This document shows positions 26,103 to 35,642 of a DNA stretch of 64,000 nt, one piece after another (the stretch's first letter is position 1; every line of letters begins with the position of its first letter). Origin of the DNA: Pseudomonadota bacterium (lineage in GTDB: Bacteria; Bdellovibrionota; UBA1018); contig JAIXQO010000009.1 of NCBI GenBank assembly GCA_027485695.1, positions 137,157-201,156 on the forward strand, read 5' to 3'. The notes under the pieces were generated by a model. It did not search any database. It was not told where the DNA came from and saw nothing but the letters and a program-made list of their open reading frames with translations. The position numbers and the translations under genes were made by a program.

Positions 26103-27241
26103 GCGCGGGATGGAATTTCATCGAGTAAGCGAACGGCGTGTTCGCGAAACTTTGCTTCGAAACGATCCCGCGGAATCGCAATGAGATTGCGATAGTTCTT
26201 GGCGATCGGTTCAGGCATCGCAGCTGGATAAACAGACGTGATTCCGTTGATGGCTCGCCCATATCCTACGGTACCCGGCAATCCCAACCATCCTTGCATC
26301 AGGGCGGTTGCAACTTCGTAGGCCTCTGACTCCGGAAGTAGTCGCGCGACTCGCGAACCGAAATCATCGAAAAACGGTCCGACGGGAACCAACAGTTCCG
26401 CGCGCGATCGCAGGCAGCGTGGTTTTCTCAGCGCAAAGTGGCGGTGATTCTCGGCTGCCATCGAGGTACCGTCGATTTTTTCTTTATAAAGTTCGCCGGC
26501 AACCCAAAGACGCCCTTGGTATCGAAGCTTGCGGTTCGAATCAAAAGGCAAAAGTCCGAGCTTGTAGTACTCGATGCGAAGCGGATCGGACGCGTCAATA
26601 TCCCACATATCCATCACTCGGTCGAGATCACCGAAGTTATGTGCGATGGCGGCTGAAGCCGTCAGTGCGCCTAACCCATCTTCGGCGCGCCAAAGCGAAC
26701 CGAACACTTCGGAGTGGTGATTCACTTCGTCTCGAATCGCATCAAAAAGTTCCATGCGTTTCGTATGAGCATCTTTGGCGCTGTAGGGTTTCAGTGCGCA
26801 GTACGCGCCAGCTGCGATCGTGAACCATTCGCCCAAATGACCATCAATCGAGTCTTTTTCTCGGTCTGACCCCCGGGCGCCGTAGGTGAAACGTGTCGAT
26901 ACGAATCGATAGTCCCAAGCGCGTGCGCTTAAAACAAAATTCGCCATCTCAAGCGCCGTCTCCAGTGGCAGGTTCTTGGGCCAAAGCTTGGACCGGATCT
27001 GATTATCGACATCGGTCGGAACGGGAGTTCCGCAGCTGGAATAGTGGGCCGCCACGCAGAGTCGAAAATAGTCCAGGTGTGACAGATCCAGCGTCGGCGC
27101 ATCCAAGTAAGCTCGCAGTATCTGAGCGGGAGGAAATTTCGCCAGTTCCGAATCCGGTGCCGTATCGAAGAGATACGGCATGGTGCTACGGACTTGAGAG
27201 ACCAGGAGGTCGGGGGCGATCCCGCGGGAGAATTGAGTCAT
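26099..27241 (-). CDS. Cytoplasmic hypothetical protein (380 aa)
   Basis: A 380-residue soluble protein without a signal peptide or membrane helix. It is rich in aromatic residues and His, with segments such as YSSCGTPVPTDVDN, DGHLGEWFTIAAGAY and NHHSEVFGSLWRAEDGLGALT, which suggest an alpha-helical enzyme. I recognise no family. Its 3' end overlaps the metallopeptidase gene by 4 bp tail-to-tail. It shares the bidirectional terminator at 27309-27346 only by proximity, being transcribed away from it. Confidence 0.6.
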   Translation of the reverse strand: MTQFSRGIAPDLLVSQVRSTMPYLFDTAPDSELAKFPPAQILRAYLDAPTLDLSHLDYFRLCVAAHYSSCGTPVPTDVDNQIRSKLWPKNLPLETALEMANFVLSARAWDYRFVSTRFTYGARGSDREKDSIDGHLGEWFTIAAGAYCALKPYSAKDAHTKRMELFDAIRDEVNHHSEVFGSLWRAEDGLGALTASAAIAHNFGDLDRVMDMWDIDASDPLRIEYYKLGLLPFDSNRKLRYQGRLWVAGELYKEKIDGTSMAAENHRHFALRKPRCLRSRAELLVPVGPFFDDFGSRVARLLPESEAYEVATALMQGWLGLPGTVGYGRAINGITSVYPAAMPEPIAKNYRNLIAIPRDRFEAKFREHAVRLLDEIPSRA

Positions 27242-27308
27242 TGGAGCGGATCTTATCCGATATAAGACGCCCTTTCATCTCATCTTTCGATCATTGATGT
27301 AAAAAATG

Positions 27309-27346
27309 AAAAAGGCGCCCAGGCAAATTGCCCAGGCGCCTTTTTT
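27309..27346 (-). terminator. Rho-independent terminator of ahcY
   Basis: A5-GGCGCC (27309-27319) pairs with GGCGCC-T6 (27335-27346), with an inner GGC/GCC stem and AAATT loop. The minus-strand transcript ends in a U-rich stretch 29 bp past the ahcY stop. The structure is symmetric and would also work on the plus strand. Confidence 0.92.
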
Positions 27347-27374
27347 CATATTGAACTCGTAAGAAACGCTTGCC

Positions 27375-28772
27375 TTAGTAGCGGTACGTATCCGGCTTGT
27401 ACGGTCCGCTGACCGAAACGTGGATGTACTTGGCTTGGTCTTCACGAAGCACGGTGAGTTCGGCGTTCAGCTTCTTGAGCTGGAGACGCGCGACTTTCTC
27501 ATCGAGGTGTTTCGGGAGGACGTGCACGCCGAGCGGATACTTCTCGCGATTCACGAAGAGTTCGATCTGAGCGATCGTTTGGTTCGCGAACGAAGAGGAC
27601 ATCACGTAGCTCGGGTGACCGGTTCCGCAACCGAGGTTCACGAGACGGCCCTTGGCGAGCAGGATGATGCGCTTGTTGTCCGGGAAAATGACGTGATCGA
27701 CTTGTGGCTTGATCTCTTCCCACTTGTATTTCTCGATCGACGCGACGTCGATCTCGTTGTCAAAGTGGCCGATGTTGCACACGATGGCTTGATCTTTCAT
27801 CTTCTTCATGTGGTCGTGAGTGATGACGTGGTAGTTGCCGGTCGCCGTAACGAAGATATCGGCTTTATCGGCCGCGTAATCCATCGTAACGACACGGTAG
27901 CCTTCCATCGCCGCTTGCAGCGCGCAGATCGGATCGACTTCCGTCACCCAAACCTGAGCGGAGAGCGCACGAAGCGCCTGAGCGGAGCCTTTGCCCACAT
28001 CTCCATAACCCGCGACCACTGCGACCTTGCCAGCGATCATGACGTCGGTTGCGCGCTTGACGGCATCAACGAGCGATTCACGGCAGCCATAGAGGTTGTC
28101 GAATTTGGATTTCGTCACGGAGTCGTTGACGTTGATCGCAGGGAATTTGAGTTCTCCGCGGGAGTGCATTTGGATCAAGCGATGAACGCCCGTCGTGGTC
28201 TCTTCGGTCACGCCGCGGATTTGACCGAGACGCGTGGAGTACCAGTTCGGAGAGGTTTGGAGTTTCTTCTTGATCGCCGCAAACAGGATCGTCTCTTCTT
28301 CGGAGGTCGGTTTCGCGAGAACAGAGAGGTCCTTTTCTGCGCGTGCACCCAAGTGCAGAAGCAACGTAGCGTCGCCGCCGTCGTCCAAGATCATGTTGGC
28401 TTGCTCGCCCGGCCATTCAAAAATACGGTGCGTGTAGTCCCAGTATTCCTCTAGGGTCTCGCCTTTGATGGCGAAAACCGGCGTACCGCCCGCGGCGATA
28501 GCGGCGGCTGCGTGGTCTTGGGTCGAGAAGATGTTGCAAGATGCCCAACGAACTTCCGCGCCGAGAGCCTTGAGCGTCTCAATCAAGACGGCCGTTTGGA
28601 TCGTCATGTGAAGCGAGCCGGTGATGCGCGCGCCTTTGAGCGGTTGGGATTTTGCGAACTCATCGCGAATCGCCATGAGGCCCGGCATTTCAGTTTCGGC
28701 GATCTTGATTTCACGACGGCCGAAGTCGGCCAAGCTGATGTCTGCTACGACGTAGTCTTTGTTCTTTTCCAT
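27375..28772 (-). CDS. ahcY: Adenosylhomocysteinase (S-adenosyl-L-homocysteine hydrolase)
   Basis: A 465-residue protein that splits S-adenosylhomocysteine into adenosine and homocysteine in the cytoplasm, using bound NAD. It starts [17 protein letters not shown] and has the family signatures [32 protein letters not shown] and the NAD-binding loop [19 protein letters not shown]; it ends [18 protein letters not shown], as in the family (K and Y contact NAD of the partner subunit). Full length. GGAG precedes the ATG by about 11 nt. It is controlled by an SAH riboswitch upstream, and is a single-gene unit. Confidence 0.98.
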   Translation of the reverse strand: MEKNKDYVVADISLADFGRREIKIAETEMPGLMAIRDEFAKSQPLKGARITGSLHMTIQTAVLIETLKALGAEVRWASCNIFSTQDHAAAAIAAGGTPVFAIKGETLEEYWDYTHRIFEWPGEQANMILDDGGDATLLLHLGARAEKDLSVLAKPTSEEETILFAAIKKKLQTSPNWYSTRLGQIRGVTEETTTGVHRLIQMHSRGELKFPAINVNDSVTKSKFDNLYGCRESLVDAVKRATDVMIAGKVAVVAGYGDVGKGSAQALRALSAQVWVTEVDPICALQAAMEGYRVVTMDYAADKADIFVTATGNYHVITHDHMKKMKDQAIVCNIGHFDNEIDVASIEKYKWEEIKPQVDHVIFPDNKRIILLAKGRLVNLGCGTGHPSYVMSSSFANQTIAQIELFVNREKYPLGVHVLPKHLDEKVARLQLKKLNAELTVLREDQAKYIHVSVSGPYKPDTYRY

Positions 28773-28885
28773 AGGGATCTCAACTCCAGTTATTCAAAAC
28801 TCGAGGCCGATGGAAAACAGAAAATGGGGAGGATTTTCAAGAGAGCCGCCTCACTAACGTTTTCGTATCTGCCACGAAATTCGAT

Positions 28886-28985
28886 CAGTGAGCGCCGTTG
28901 GGATTCGGGAACCCAAGCCTAGGGCCACCTCAGTGATCACTGAATTCAATTCAGCAACTGGGGCCTCGCAACGCTCCTTGGGTTC
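28886..28985 (-). promoter_or_regulatory. SAH riboswitch upstream of ahcY
   Basis: On the minus strand P1 is GAACCCAAG (28985-28977) with CTTGGGTTC (28917-28909), a perfect 9 bp. It is followed by GAGCGTTGCGA and, on the 3' side, by AACGGCGCTCAC. GAGCG and CGCTC form the conserved pseudoknot pairing of the SAH (ahcY) riboswitch, and CTAGG before P1 stands for the usual CAGG. The P2 arm is longer than in typical members (GGCC...GGCC enclosing two inner palindromes). It lies 113 nt before the ahcY ATG and should turn the gene on when SAH accumulates. Confidence 0.9.
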
Positions 28986-29057
28986 ACTCCTGATTATGCC
29001 AAGGTTTCGACGCTTTTGCACCTGAGTTTTCTCGTTTTTTCAGGCTCCATTTCACGT

Positions 29058-29063
29058 CATAAT
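29058..29063 (+). promoter_or_regulatory. -10 box of a probable leaderless promoter
   Basis: CATAAT ends 7 nt before the ATG at 29071 and no Shine-Dalgarno is present. The -35 region is T-rich rather than a good consensus. The same layout is seen at 7178, 12074, 48082 (minus), 56906 (minus) and 62665. Confidence 0.5.
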
Positions 29064-29070
29064 CAATCAT

Positions 29071-29607
29071 ATGCGGGTTCGCGACCTTATCTTTTGCCTG
29101 ACCTGGGTTTTCTTCGTAACAACCACCTCCGCTTTCGCAGAAATCGAGCCCCTTTTGGACCCGTTTTTCGAACCCCTCGCCTGTGTCAAAGGCGCCCCAC
29201 CCCTCCCCATCCAGTGGACTGAAACGTCATCTAATCGGGCCCCGGCTAGCGCCACTTCCACTGCCCTGGCCGAAATCGCCTACCAGGGGAAACAGTCACC
29301 TCATCACCGCTATTGGATTACCGAAGTTCGTGGTCGCACGACTCAGTATCGCCTCCATTTCGAAGATCAGAATCGCCACGCCCGAGTGCGAATACTGACG
29401 ACAGCGCAAGCGAACAAAATTCTCGCGCAAGCCACGCAGATTGTTTGGGACGCGCAATACCTCACGAACCGTGAGCGAGTCGCGCGTTGCACTCCGTACG
29501 CAATTCTGAGTACCGCAGGCGAGCGCTCGAAAATCTGCGTCGAGCATCGCAAAGCTGCGACCCAGAGCTACGGCCTATTCAATTCAATTCGTCGGTATTT
29601 CCGCTGA
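29071..29607 (+). CDS. Exported protein, unknown function (178 aa)
   Basis: A 178-residue protein with a signal peptide (LIFCLTWVFFVTTTSAFA). The mature part is basic, with three Cys (LACVKG, ARCTPYA, KICVEH) and a strand-rich middle (YWITEVRGRTTQYRLHF). I do not recognise it. It is divergent from ahcY and expressed from a likely leaderless promoter. No terminator is obvious before the next gene. Confidence 0.58.
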   Translation: MRVRDLIFCLTWVFFVTTTSAFAEIEPLLDPFFEPLACVKGAPPLPIQWTETSSNRAPASATSTALAEIAYQGKQSPHHRYWITEVRGRTTQYRLHFEDQNRHARVRILTTAQANKILAQATQIVWDAQYLTNRERVARCTPYAILSTAGERSKICVEHRKAATQSYGLFNSIRRYFR

Positions 29608-29748
29608 ACTTCGACACAATGAATTGAATTCCCTCACTCGGGACCCGAGGGTTTCAGAGTCATCCCCCATTTTCGTAAAAGTCCACTTCTGGGAACCGCT
29701 CTTGCGGTCATATAAGGCGCCACCCCGCCGAAAACTCCAGGAGCCACC

Positions 29749-30705
29749 ATGTTTCGCACCACTACGATTGCTGTCGCATTCATTTCCGTCCTCACTTTCA
29801 CGTCGATCGCACAGGCGACCTCGATTCACCACGTTACCGAGATCGAAGAGTCGATCGATCTGGACCTCCTCACCGTCAGCCCGGAATGGTTCGGAGATTC
29901 CGAGGATGGCAAGCCTGATTACGAAAAACTTTTTGAAGCGATGAAAGGACTCAACGATTGCTACGAGAGCGTCGGTGGCGGAAAATACGACTGCCGCGAC
30001 AACCTCAAGATTGAAGGCCAATGGAAAAAACCGGACGCCAAGATGGTTCAATTTTTAACCAGATCGCGACACAGCATTCGCCAGATCGCCAACCTCTACG
30101 GCATCACCGCACATGCACTCGTCGGAGCCGCACTCGCCGAAGCAAGTCTCAACTCCAGAAGCCGCGGCAATCGATTCGTCTCCTGGCTCCAGAACCACGG
30201 CGTTTCCGACGAAACTATTCTAGACTTGGGACAGGTCGCTGGCCGCAACATCAGCATGGGGCTTGCCGCCATGAATGAACGCGGCGCTTGCGAAGCGCTC
30301 CCAGTGCGCCAAGCCGTAGAACCTGGATTCGCCGTTGGACTCCGCTGCCCAGGGCGCGGACAACTTCCAGCCGAGCTCCGCGCTCAGCTCGGAAACGCAG
30401 GACAGTCGCTTCGTTATGCCGCCGCACTGATTCGCTTGGCTCAGGACGCGTATTTCGCCGTTGGTTGTGACGCGTCGGAGAACATGGGCGCTCTCGTGAC
30501 TTTGTACAATATGGGTCGCGTCTCCGAACGCGCGAAACGTTCGCCGTGCAAAAAAGGCGCGCCACTCGGTTGGAACTACCTGGGTCTCTGGGCAGAAAAA
30601 CAAGGCGACACCATTCGCCAAATACTCGGCGACGACTATCAGCCTGAGATCATTCGCACCCCGGCGATCATTCCAGCTCCGGCGGCTGCAACGAAGCGTC
30701 CTTAA
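29749..30705 (+). CDS. Exported lytic-transglycosylase-like protein (DUF1402-like)
   Basis: A 318-residue protein with a signal peptide (IAVAFISVLTFTSIAQA). Residues about 105-135 (RQIANLYGITAHALVGAALAEASLN) have the helix-Glu pattern of lysozyme-fold transglycosylases, with Glu in AEASLN as the candidate catalytic acid; later NISMGLAAMN and LVTLYNMGRVSERAK fit the downstream motifs of DUF1402/SLT-like proteins. Two to three Cys pairs suggest disulfides. The C-terminus is a Pro-Ala tail. A CAGGAG Shine-Dalgarno precedes the ATG. Assignment to a wall hydrolase is an inference. Confidence 0.6.
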   Translation: MFRTTTIAVAFISVLTFTSIAQATSIHHVTEIEESIDLDLLTVSPEWFGDSEDGKPDYEKLFEAMKGLNDCYESVGGGKYDCRDNLKIEGQWKKPDAKMVQFLTRSRHSIRQIANLYGITAHALVGAALAEASLNSRSRGNRFVSWLQNHGVSDETILDLGQVAGRNISMGLAAMNERGACEALPVRQAVEPGFAVGLRCPGRGQLPAELRAQLGNAGQSLRYAAALIRLAQDAYFAVGCDASENMGALVTLYNMGRVSERAKRSPCKKGAPLGWNYLGLWAEKQGDTIRQILGDDYQPEIIRTPAIIPAPAAATKRP

Positions 30706-32405
30706 GGGTCTTTTTTCTTTAAGTACGGTTGAATCGATTTCGAGAACAGCGTCCAGAACTCTGCAGATTCCGAACGGATCTCGGGATCTAGGCTTAAGCT
30801 CAGGTTCAAGAAACCGTACCCATCACTCTTGAGTTCGGCGTAACTCAGGTCGTCCCCTTGAGCGAACGGCAAGGGAACGGTGAGTTTTGCCGTGCTGAGT
30901 CCGTCCTTCAGTTGGGCGCGGACTTTTTTCATCACGAGCTTCTTCAAGCGAATCTCATCGAGGTTACTCGGGATTTTTGAATACCCTTCGAACATCGTTT
31001 TATCACTGAGATCGGGCTCGCTGAGATTGAGGAGTAAACTCGTGGTTTTGGTTCCTCCGTTCACTGCGAAATCAAGTTCGGGTTCCACCTTGACGGGAAA
31101 CTCGAGAACACGACGACCGACAATCAATCCGATCAGCCATTTCAATTTGGTTTGAGCGTGAACGGCGATGACGCCGGTACCTTTGCCAAGATCGTCCATT
31201 CTCGCTTCGATCCCTTGCGGACCTAATTTCAAGCTCGGAGGAATCTTATCGAGGTAGCAGCCATTCACAAACGTGTTCAGCACCCAGCTGATCGCGTTGT
31301 GATGCACACCCATCACGACGCTCGCATCATTTCGATCGATCTGAGAATAGACCGTGTCGGCCGCATCATCGAAACAAGACTTTTCTCCGCTCTCGCGGTG
31401 ATAGTCCGGATGGTCAATTCCGAATCCGAACTGAAGTTGATCCTTGCCGACACGTCCGTATCGCATGAGGCGAATGCCTACGTCACCGATGCAGGGGACC
31501 TTGGTCTTCAGTACACTCGGGAACGAGATCTTGGGAATTCCGTCCGAGAACACCGTTTTCGGGAGATCCCGAATCGTTTTCACAATGGGATCCATCATCA
31601 ATCGGAAAACTGCGGCTTTGCGAAGTTGGACGGCTTCGGCCAAGCCATCTTCTCTCATGGGCATGGCTGACGTCCCGACCTGCAAGTCGAACTCCTTGGG
31701 TACGCGAATATTGCCTGGCACGAACGTCAATTCATTCATCAAGCCATTCACGGTCACTTTGTCAAAGGTCTGCATGACATTCGGTGCGAACGACACATGA
31801 ACGTTTCCGTCCCGTTGCAGGCGAGCTTGAATGCCGAGGTTCACCGACAAACTCAAAAGATTCGTCGCTGTCACGTGGGTGTTTTTTAGCTCAACGAAAA
31901 ACTTATTCATGAATGAGCGCGAACCGTCCGGGTTACGAAAATGCACGTAAATACGATCGGCCGAGACGACCGTCTGACGAAGCCTGACAATGACCGAGGC
32001 GTCAATCCCACCTGGAACCGACTTGAACTCGTCAATCTTCAGCGATGCATCGGGCGCTTCGAAACGAAGGCCCTCGATATCGACCAAGACTTCGGTTGAA
32101 CCGAATTTCATCCCAGTGACGTCCTCGACCAGTTTCTTCATCGCCGCGTTCATCTCCGTATTGATCGGAGCAACCACGTTGATCGTCTGTTTGTAGCGAT
32201 AATTGAGCGGGTCAAATCCTGAGGTAGAGATCAGCAGCGATCGCAGCTCTTGAAAGATACGCGATTGCGCTTTTTCGCTGAAAATCATCTGCATATAGAA
32301 ATCCGGATTACCCGGAGTCAGTACTGAAACTTCGCGATCAGCAGCGAAACCCAGGGAACTCGCAAGAATTGCGACAGTCAATACTGCGCGACTAAAATGT
32401 TTCAC
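30702..32405 (-). CDS. Exported TULIP/BPI-like protein, second of a tandem pair
   Basis: A 567-residue protein with a signal peptide (FSRAVLTVAILASSLGFA). Much of it is alternating beta strands typical of lipid-binding tubular folds: LKIDEFKSVPGGIDASVIVRL, PSLKLGPQGIEARMDD, and a C-terminal KLTVPLPF, then GYGFLNLSLSLD. It resembles its neighbour 32402-34450 in layout. The two genes overlap by 4 bp (ATGA), so they are translationally coupled and may work together, perhaps in lipid transfer in the periplasm. No sequence match to a named family is claimed. Confidence 0.55.
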   Translation of the reverse strand: MKHFSRAVLTVAILASSLGFAADREVSVLTPGNPDFYMQMIFSEKAQSRIFQELRSLLISTSGFDPLNYRYKQTINVVAPINTEMNAAMKKLVEDVTGMKFGSTEVLVDIEGLRFEAPDASLKIDEFKSVPGGIDASVIVRLRQTVVSADRIYVHFRNPDGSRSFMNKFFVELKNTHVTATNLLSLSVNLGIQARLQRDGNVHVSFAPNVMQTFDKVTVNGLMNELTFVPGNIRVPKEFDLQVGTSAMPMREDGLAEAVQLRKAAVFRLMMDPIVKTIRDLPKTVFSDGIPKISFPSVLKTKVPCIGDVGIRLMRYGRVGKDQLQFGFGIDHPDYHRESGEKSCFDDAADTVYSQIDRNDASVVMGVHHNAISWVLNTFVNGCYLDKIPPSLKLGPQGIEARMDDLGKGTGVIAVHAQTKLKWLIGLIVGRRVLEFPVKVEPELDFAVNGGTKTTSLLLNLSEPDLSDKTMFEGYSKIPSNLDEIRLKKLVMKKVRAQLKDGLSTAKLTVPLPFAQGDDLSYAELKSDGYGFLNLSLSLDPEIRSESAEFWTLFSKSIQPYLKKKDP

Positions 32406-34450
32406 GGCTTCCTCGCCTTCTTACGGTCTTTGGCTTGCTGGAACCATTCCCGAGTACCTTGTAACCCAAGATCGATCACGAGCGCGCCCTGATCGGTCAA
32501 TTCGAACCGCTCTAGGCGAAACGGCGTCTTACTCTCAAGTGGAGCAAGATCGATCACTACCGGGCGTTTTTTGATCTTCTCCGCCGCTTCCTTGAGTTTC
32601 GAGACGACGACACTTTTCAAGAAAGAAGCGTCTTTCAAATTCGATGCGTGCCCGAATTCGGTCGCATCCAAATTCTCACGGACTGCTAGACTCAACGTCA
32701 ATCGACGCATCTTCAATACCGTTTCGATCTGCGGGATCAGGTCGAGCTGCACCGGAATCCTATAGATTCCATCGGTATTGCCGGCAAATCGTTCAATAAG
32801 TCCCGCGGCAGTTCCCACAAGTCCATCGAGCGCAGCCAACTCCACCTCGACGTGGGCTACCAAGCTCACCCGATTGCCTCCAGTACCCAGCACCTCAAGT
32901 CCTTGGGCGCCTAAACGAATCCCTTTGGGGAGTAAGTTTACTTGCTCGTTTTTAAGTGCGGCAACCAACTCTGCTTTGCTCTCGAAGAACGAACGATTCA
33001 GCACCAGTCTGAGATGATCTACGCGCTGCTTGGGGAGCTTGCCTTCGGATACGGCTGTCAGCTCTGGCTCTCTAACGGAGTTGATTGCCAACTCATCTGC
33101 CAGGCGCAAGACCAACGCTCCGCTTCGGCTCGCGTCGATTGCTCCCAGGCTGAGTTTGCCTTGAATCTCACGCAAGAACCGCTGCAGGAGCGATTTCCCA
33201 CCGGCGTCTGATTTTGGTTTTAACACAGCTGAAGGAATACTCTGTCGCTGGACGCGGGTCGCGTCCGACGCCATCACGACGCCCAAGTCCGCAAACCGAG
33301 CCGGCGCCAACGAACGATCAGGAATCGCAAGTTCGTCGGATTCTTCTTCCTGACTCCAGTCCACGATCTTGGACTGTGAAGCGGCGCTGGTTGAATTCCA
33401 AAAGACTCGTCGCTCAACACGAGTCGCATCGGAGCGAGTCGAACGCCCCGTTTTCACTTCTTGTATGATTTCAGGCTTAGATCGATGCACGATCTCATGC
33501 TCAACCGGTAGACGCAGTTCTTCGAACGCTTCGGCGGAGGCTTTCATGGCGACTTGGACGAGGGTTTGTTCGACGCCCGTCACGACCTTGAGTTTGATGT
33601 CTTCTAACATCGATTTAAAAAGCGCGCGAATCCCAGCGTCATCACCAGGGAAACATTCGCCATCAATTTTTACGAAGATCGGTGGAACTTCGAGTTTCGC
33701 GCGGAGCTCGTAGTTAGCGCTCAAGACGCGGGTCACGTCGTGTTCGACTGATATTGGTTTCACTTCAATACGGCGGCTCCCATTCTCAGAAATCTCGGCT
33801 TCGAATCGGCCATGGGCGACCACCGGAACATCACCGAGTGCGGCCGTTTTTGGCGCGACCACCGGTTTCAGAACTCGAGCACCGACTCGATTGCCTCGAT
33901 AAGAATCAATCGGATTCGGAGGCACTGGGCAGACGTTTTTCGCGACATTTTTCTCGTCGGGAGTCAACCCGCGTTCACGAAACCAGATTTCACGTGCGCT
34001 GACGTTGACTCGACGGATTTCAAGTTCCGCATCGATCAAAATACGGTTCGCGCTCTCGGTACGAGTGAACTTAAGGGAGCGGATCTTGACATCCCCCTGC
34101 GAGACGAGCCCGAATATCTTGAGATCGAGCTGAAAAGGCTTAGTAAAATTGAGACCAAACAATCGGTTCCCATAAATTCGAACGATCTCAGGAGTGTTCC
34201 TGATGTCTACTTTTTCGATCGTCGCTTCGATGTTGTTTTTGATGGGGATGGTGACATGAGACTGATCTCGACGTGCAGTCGGCTTACCGAGCGCATCTTG
34301 CGCGATCTGGGTGGCCAGACCTCCAGGGAGTACGACTCGCATGAGGCCTGGAACCTCTTCGAACGCATAAGAATATTGAGTGAACGAGAGCGCAAGCGCG
34401 AGCGCCAGACAGGAATGCAACGATGTGGACCAGAGGGAATGGAATAGCAT
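32402..34450 (-). CDS. Exported TULIP/BPI-like protein, first of a tandem pair
   Basis: About 683 residues. The frame opens at 34630, but the ATG at 34450 starts a clear signal peptide (LHSCLALALALSFTQYSYA), so this start is chosen. The N-terminal 120 residues (VPGLMRVVLPGGLATQIAQ, then VTIPIKNNIEATIEKVDI, then KPFQLDLKIFGLVSQGDVKI) follow the pattern of BPI/LBP N-terminal barrels. A charged low-complexity middle (about 320-420) joins a second beta-rich half (LRLVLNRSFFESKAELV; RIPVQLDLIPQIETV). It is coupled to 30702-32405. A lipid carrier or outer-envelope scaffold is the best guess. Confidence 0.55.
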   Translation of the reverse strand: MLFHSLWSTSLHSCLALALALSFTQYSYAFEEVPGLMRVVLPGGLATQIAQDALGKPTARRDQSHVTIPIKNNIEATIEKVDIRNTPEIVRIYGNRLFGLNFTKPFQLDLKIFGLVSQGDVKIRSLKFTRTESANRILIDAELEIRRVNVSAREIWFRERGLTPDEKNVAKNVCPVPPNPIDSYRGNRVGARVLKPVVAPKTAALGDVPVVAHGRFEAEISENGSRRIEVKPISVEHDVTRVLSANYELRAKLEVPPIFVKIDGECFPGDDAGIRALFKSMLEDIKLKVVTGVEQTLVQVAMKASAEAFEELRLPVEHEIVHRSKPEIIQEVKTGRSTRSDATRVERRVFWNSTSAASQSKIVDWSQEEESDELAIPDRSLAPARFADLGVVMASDATRVQRQSIPSAVLKPKSDAGGKSLLQRFLREIQGKLSLGAIDASRSGALVLRLADELAINSVREPELTAVSEGKLPKQRVDHLRLVLNRSFFESKAELVAALKNEQVNLLPKGIRLGAQGLEVLGTGGNRVSLVAHVEVELAALDGLVGTAAGLIERFAGNTDGIYRIPVQLDLIPQIETVLKMRRLTLSLAVRENLDATEFGHASNLKDASFLKSVVVSKLKEAAEKIKKRPVVIDLAPLESKTPFRLERFELTDQGALVIDLGLQGTREWFQQAKDRKKARKP

Positions 34451-34655
34451 CTGTAATCTCAACCTTGCTCGGGGCAAAGCAACTCTCGGACCAACGCGAG
34501 GAACACCTGAAACACCCCCCGCAAGTGGGATCCGTATAACTCTGTAACAACTGTCAGAGCTTTGGACAGCGAACTGAAACACCTTTGCATGATTCCATTT
34601 CGTGGAATAGTGCCGGTCGCGATAGGCCACGCGAACTTTTTAGAAGGACGGGACA

Positions 34656-35540
34656 ATGGCCAAGCTGACATGGTTCAACCAGGCATTTATTTTTACGGGA
34701 ATGATTCTCTCGATTTCGGCATCCGTTCGGGCGGATGAACTTGCTTATGAAATCGAAGATTTTCGCCCGGTCACCGCGGTCGATGAATTCTTGCCGGACT
34801 GGGAAGAGTCACCGGAGTTTTTTGCACCCGAGACTCTAACCAGGGCCGCCACACGATTACAAAACCAAGTCGAAGCGCTCACTCGAGGAAACGGAGATTG
34901 GTCTCTGGAATTCGTCTGGATTCGCCCCAAAGGCGGCAGCGTGATTCTTTCTCACCTCAATCGCTTTGAAACCATGATTCCGGCGTCTACCGTAAAACTT
35001 TTCACTGGCTGGCTGGCGTTCGAAAAAAAAGTCGCAACCCAAAGCTACATCCGCTCCATGCTCCAACACAGCGACAACGACATGGCAAATCACCTACTGA
35101 AAAAAGTCGGTGGCAGACTCTATCTGCAGCGTACGATGCGGGAGACACTCGATTTAGATCCGCCCGCTAGCCTTTCCATTCATGATGGTTCGGGACTGAG
35201 CCCGAGAAACCGCGCCAGCGCCAATCATCAGTTTCGTCTACTCCGGCACATCCTGCGAAATCCAAAATATCCGGTTTTTAAAAAATTGCTCGCAGGACCT
35301 GGAAAACCAGGAACACTCCGATTACGTCTCAGCAATCACCGCGGTAAACTTTTTGCGAAAACGGGAACACTTCCCGATACCGGTGTCTGCGCACTCGCGG
35401 GATTCGCAGAAACGCCAAACGGTACCATGATTTTCTCCATCATCGGAAATGATCTCACTCGTTCTACGTCCGCGACTCGACGAATGATCGATCGCATCGT
35501 CGACCTCAATATAAACTATTTAAAGGCCTTGAAGCGCTAG
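34656..35540 (+). CDS. Compact S13-family D-Ala-D-Ala carboxypeptidase (PBP4/DacB-like)
   Basis: A 294-residue exported protein (signal peptide about 8-26). All three penicillin-binding motifs are present: STVK (S111-K114), SDN (139-141) and KTG (235-237), with the S13-specific HDGSGLSPRNRAS at about 176-188. E. coli PBP4 has about 477 residues; the two inserted domains between SxxK and SxN are missing here, since the gap is only 25 residues. It should cut the terminal D-Ala or cross-links of peptidoglycan in the periplasm. GAAGGA Shine-Dalgarno 9 nt before the ATG. It is divergent from the TULIP-like pair. Confidence 0.87.
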   Translation: MAKLTWFNQAFIFTGMILSISASVRADELAYEIEDFRPVTAVDEFLPDWEESPEFFAPETLTRAATRLQNQVEALTRGNGDWSLEFVWIRPKGGSVILSHLNRFETMIPASTVKLFTGWLAFEKKVATQSYIRSMLQHSDNDMANHLLKKVGGRLYLQRTMRETLDLDPPASLSIHDGSGLSPRNRASANHQFRLLRHILRNPKYPVFKKLLAGPGKPGTLRLRLSNHRGKLFAKTGTLPDTGVCALAGFAETPNGTMIFSIIGNDLTRSTSATRRMIDRIVDLNINYLKALKR

Positions 35541-35591
35541 CGTTCCTACTCTGATCAGGTCACTGAAAAACTGAGACACTCCAGAGTGAAC

Positions 35592-35609
35592 GACAATAAT
35601 TCAATTGTC
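35592..35609. repeat. Inverted repeat upstream of an exported-protein gene
   Basis: GACAAT-AATTCA-ATTGTC, perfect 6-bp arms, 34 bp before the ATG at 35643. It has no T-run, so an operator or promoter element for that gene is more likely than a terminator. No regulator is adjacent. Confidence 0.35.
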
Positions 35610-35642
35610 TGGAATATCAGCCATTGATGCACATTCCAACTC

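Noticed and set aside
27420-28454. Long plus-strand frame (344 codons) opposite ahcY
   Set aside because: ahcY is certain; the opposite frame is Arg/Asp/Val-rich and has no domain, a typical mirror of a codon-biased gene.
34451-34630. Longer start of the TULIP-like gene at 34630
   Set aside because: The extra 60 residues would bury the signal peptide and are Arg-rich without conservation signs.
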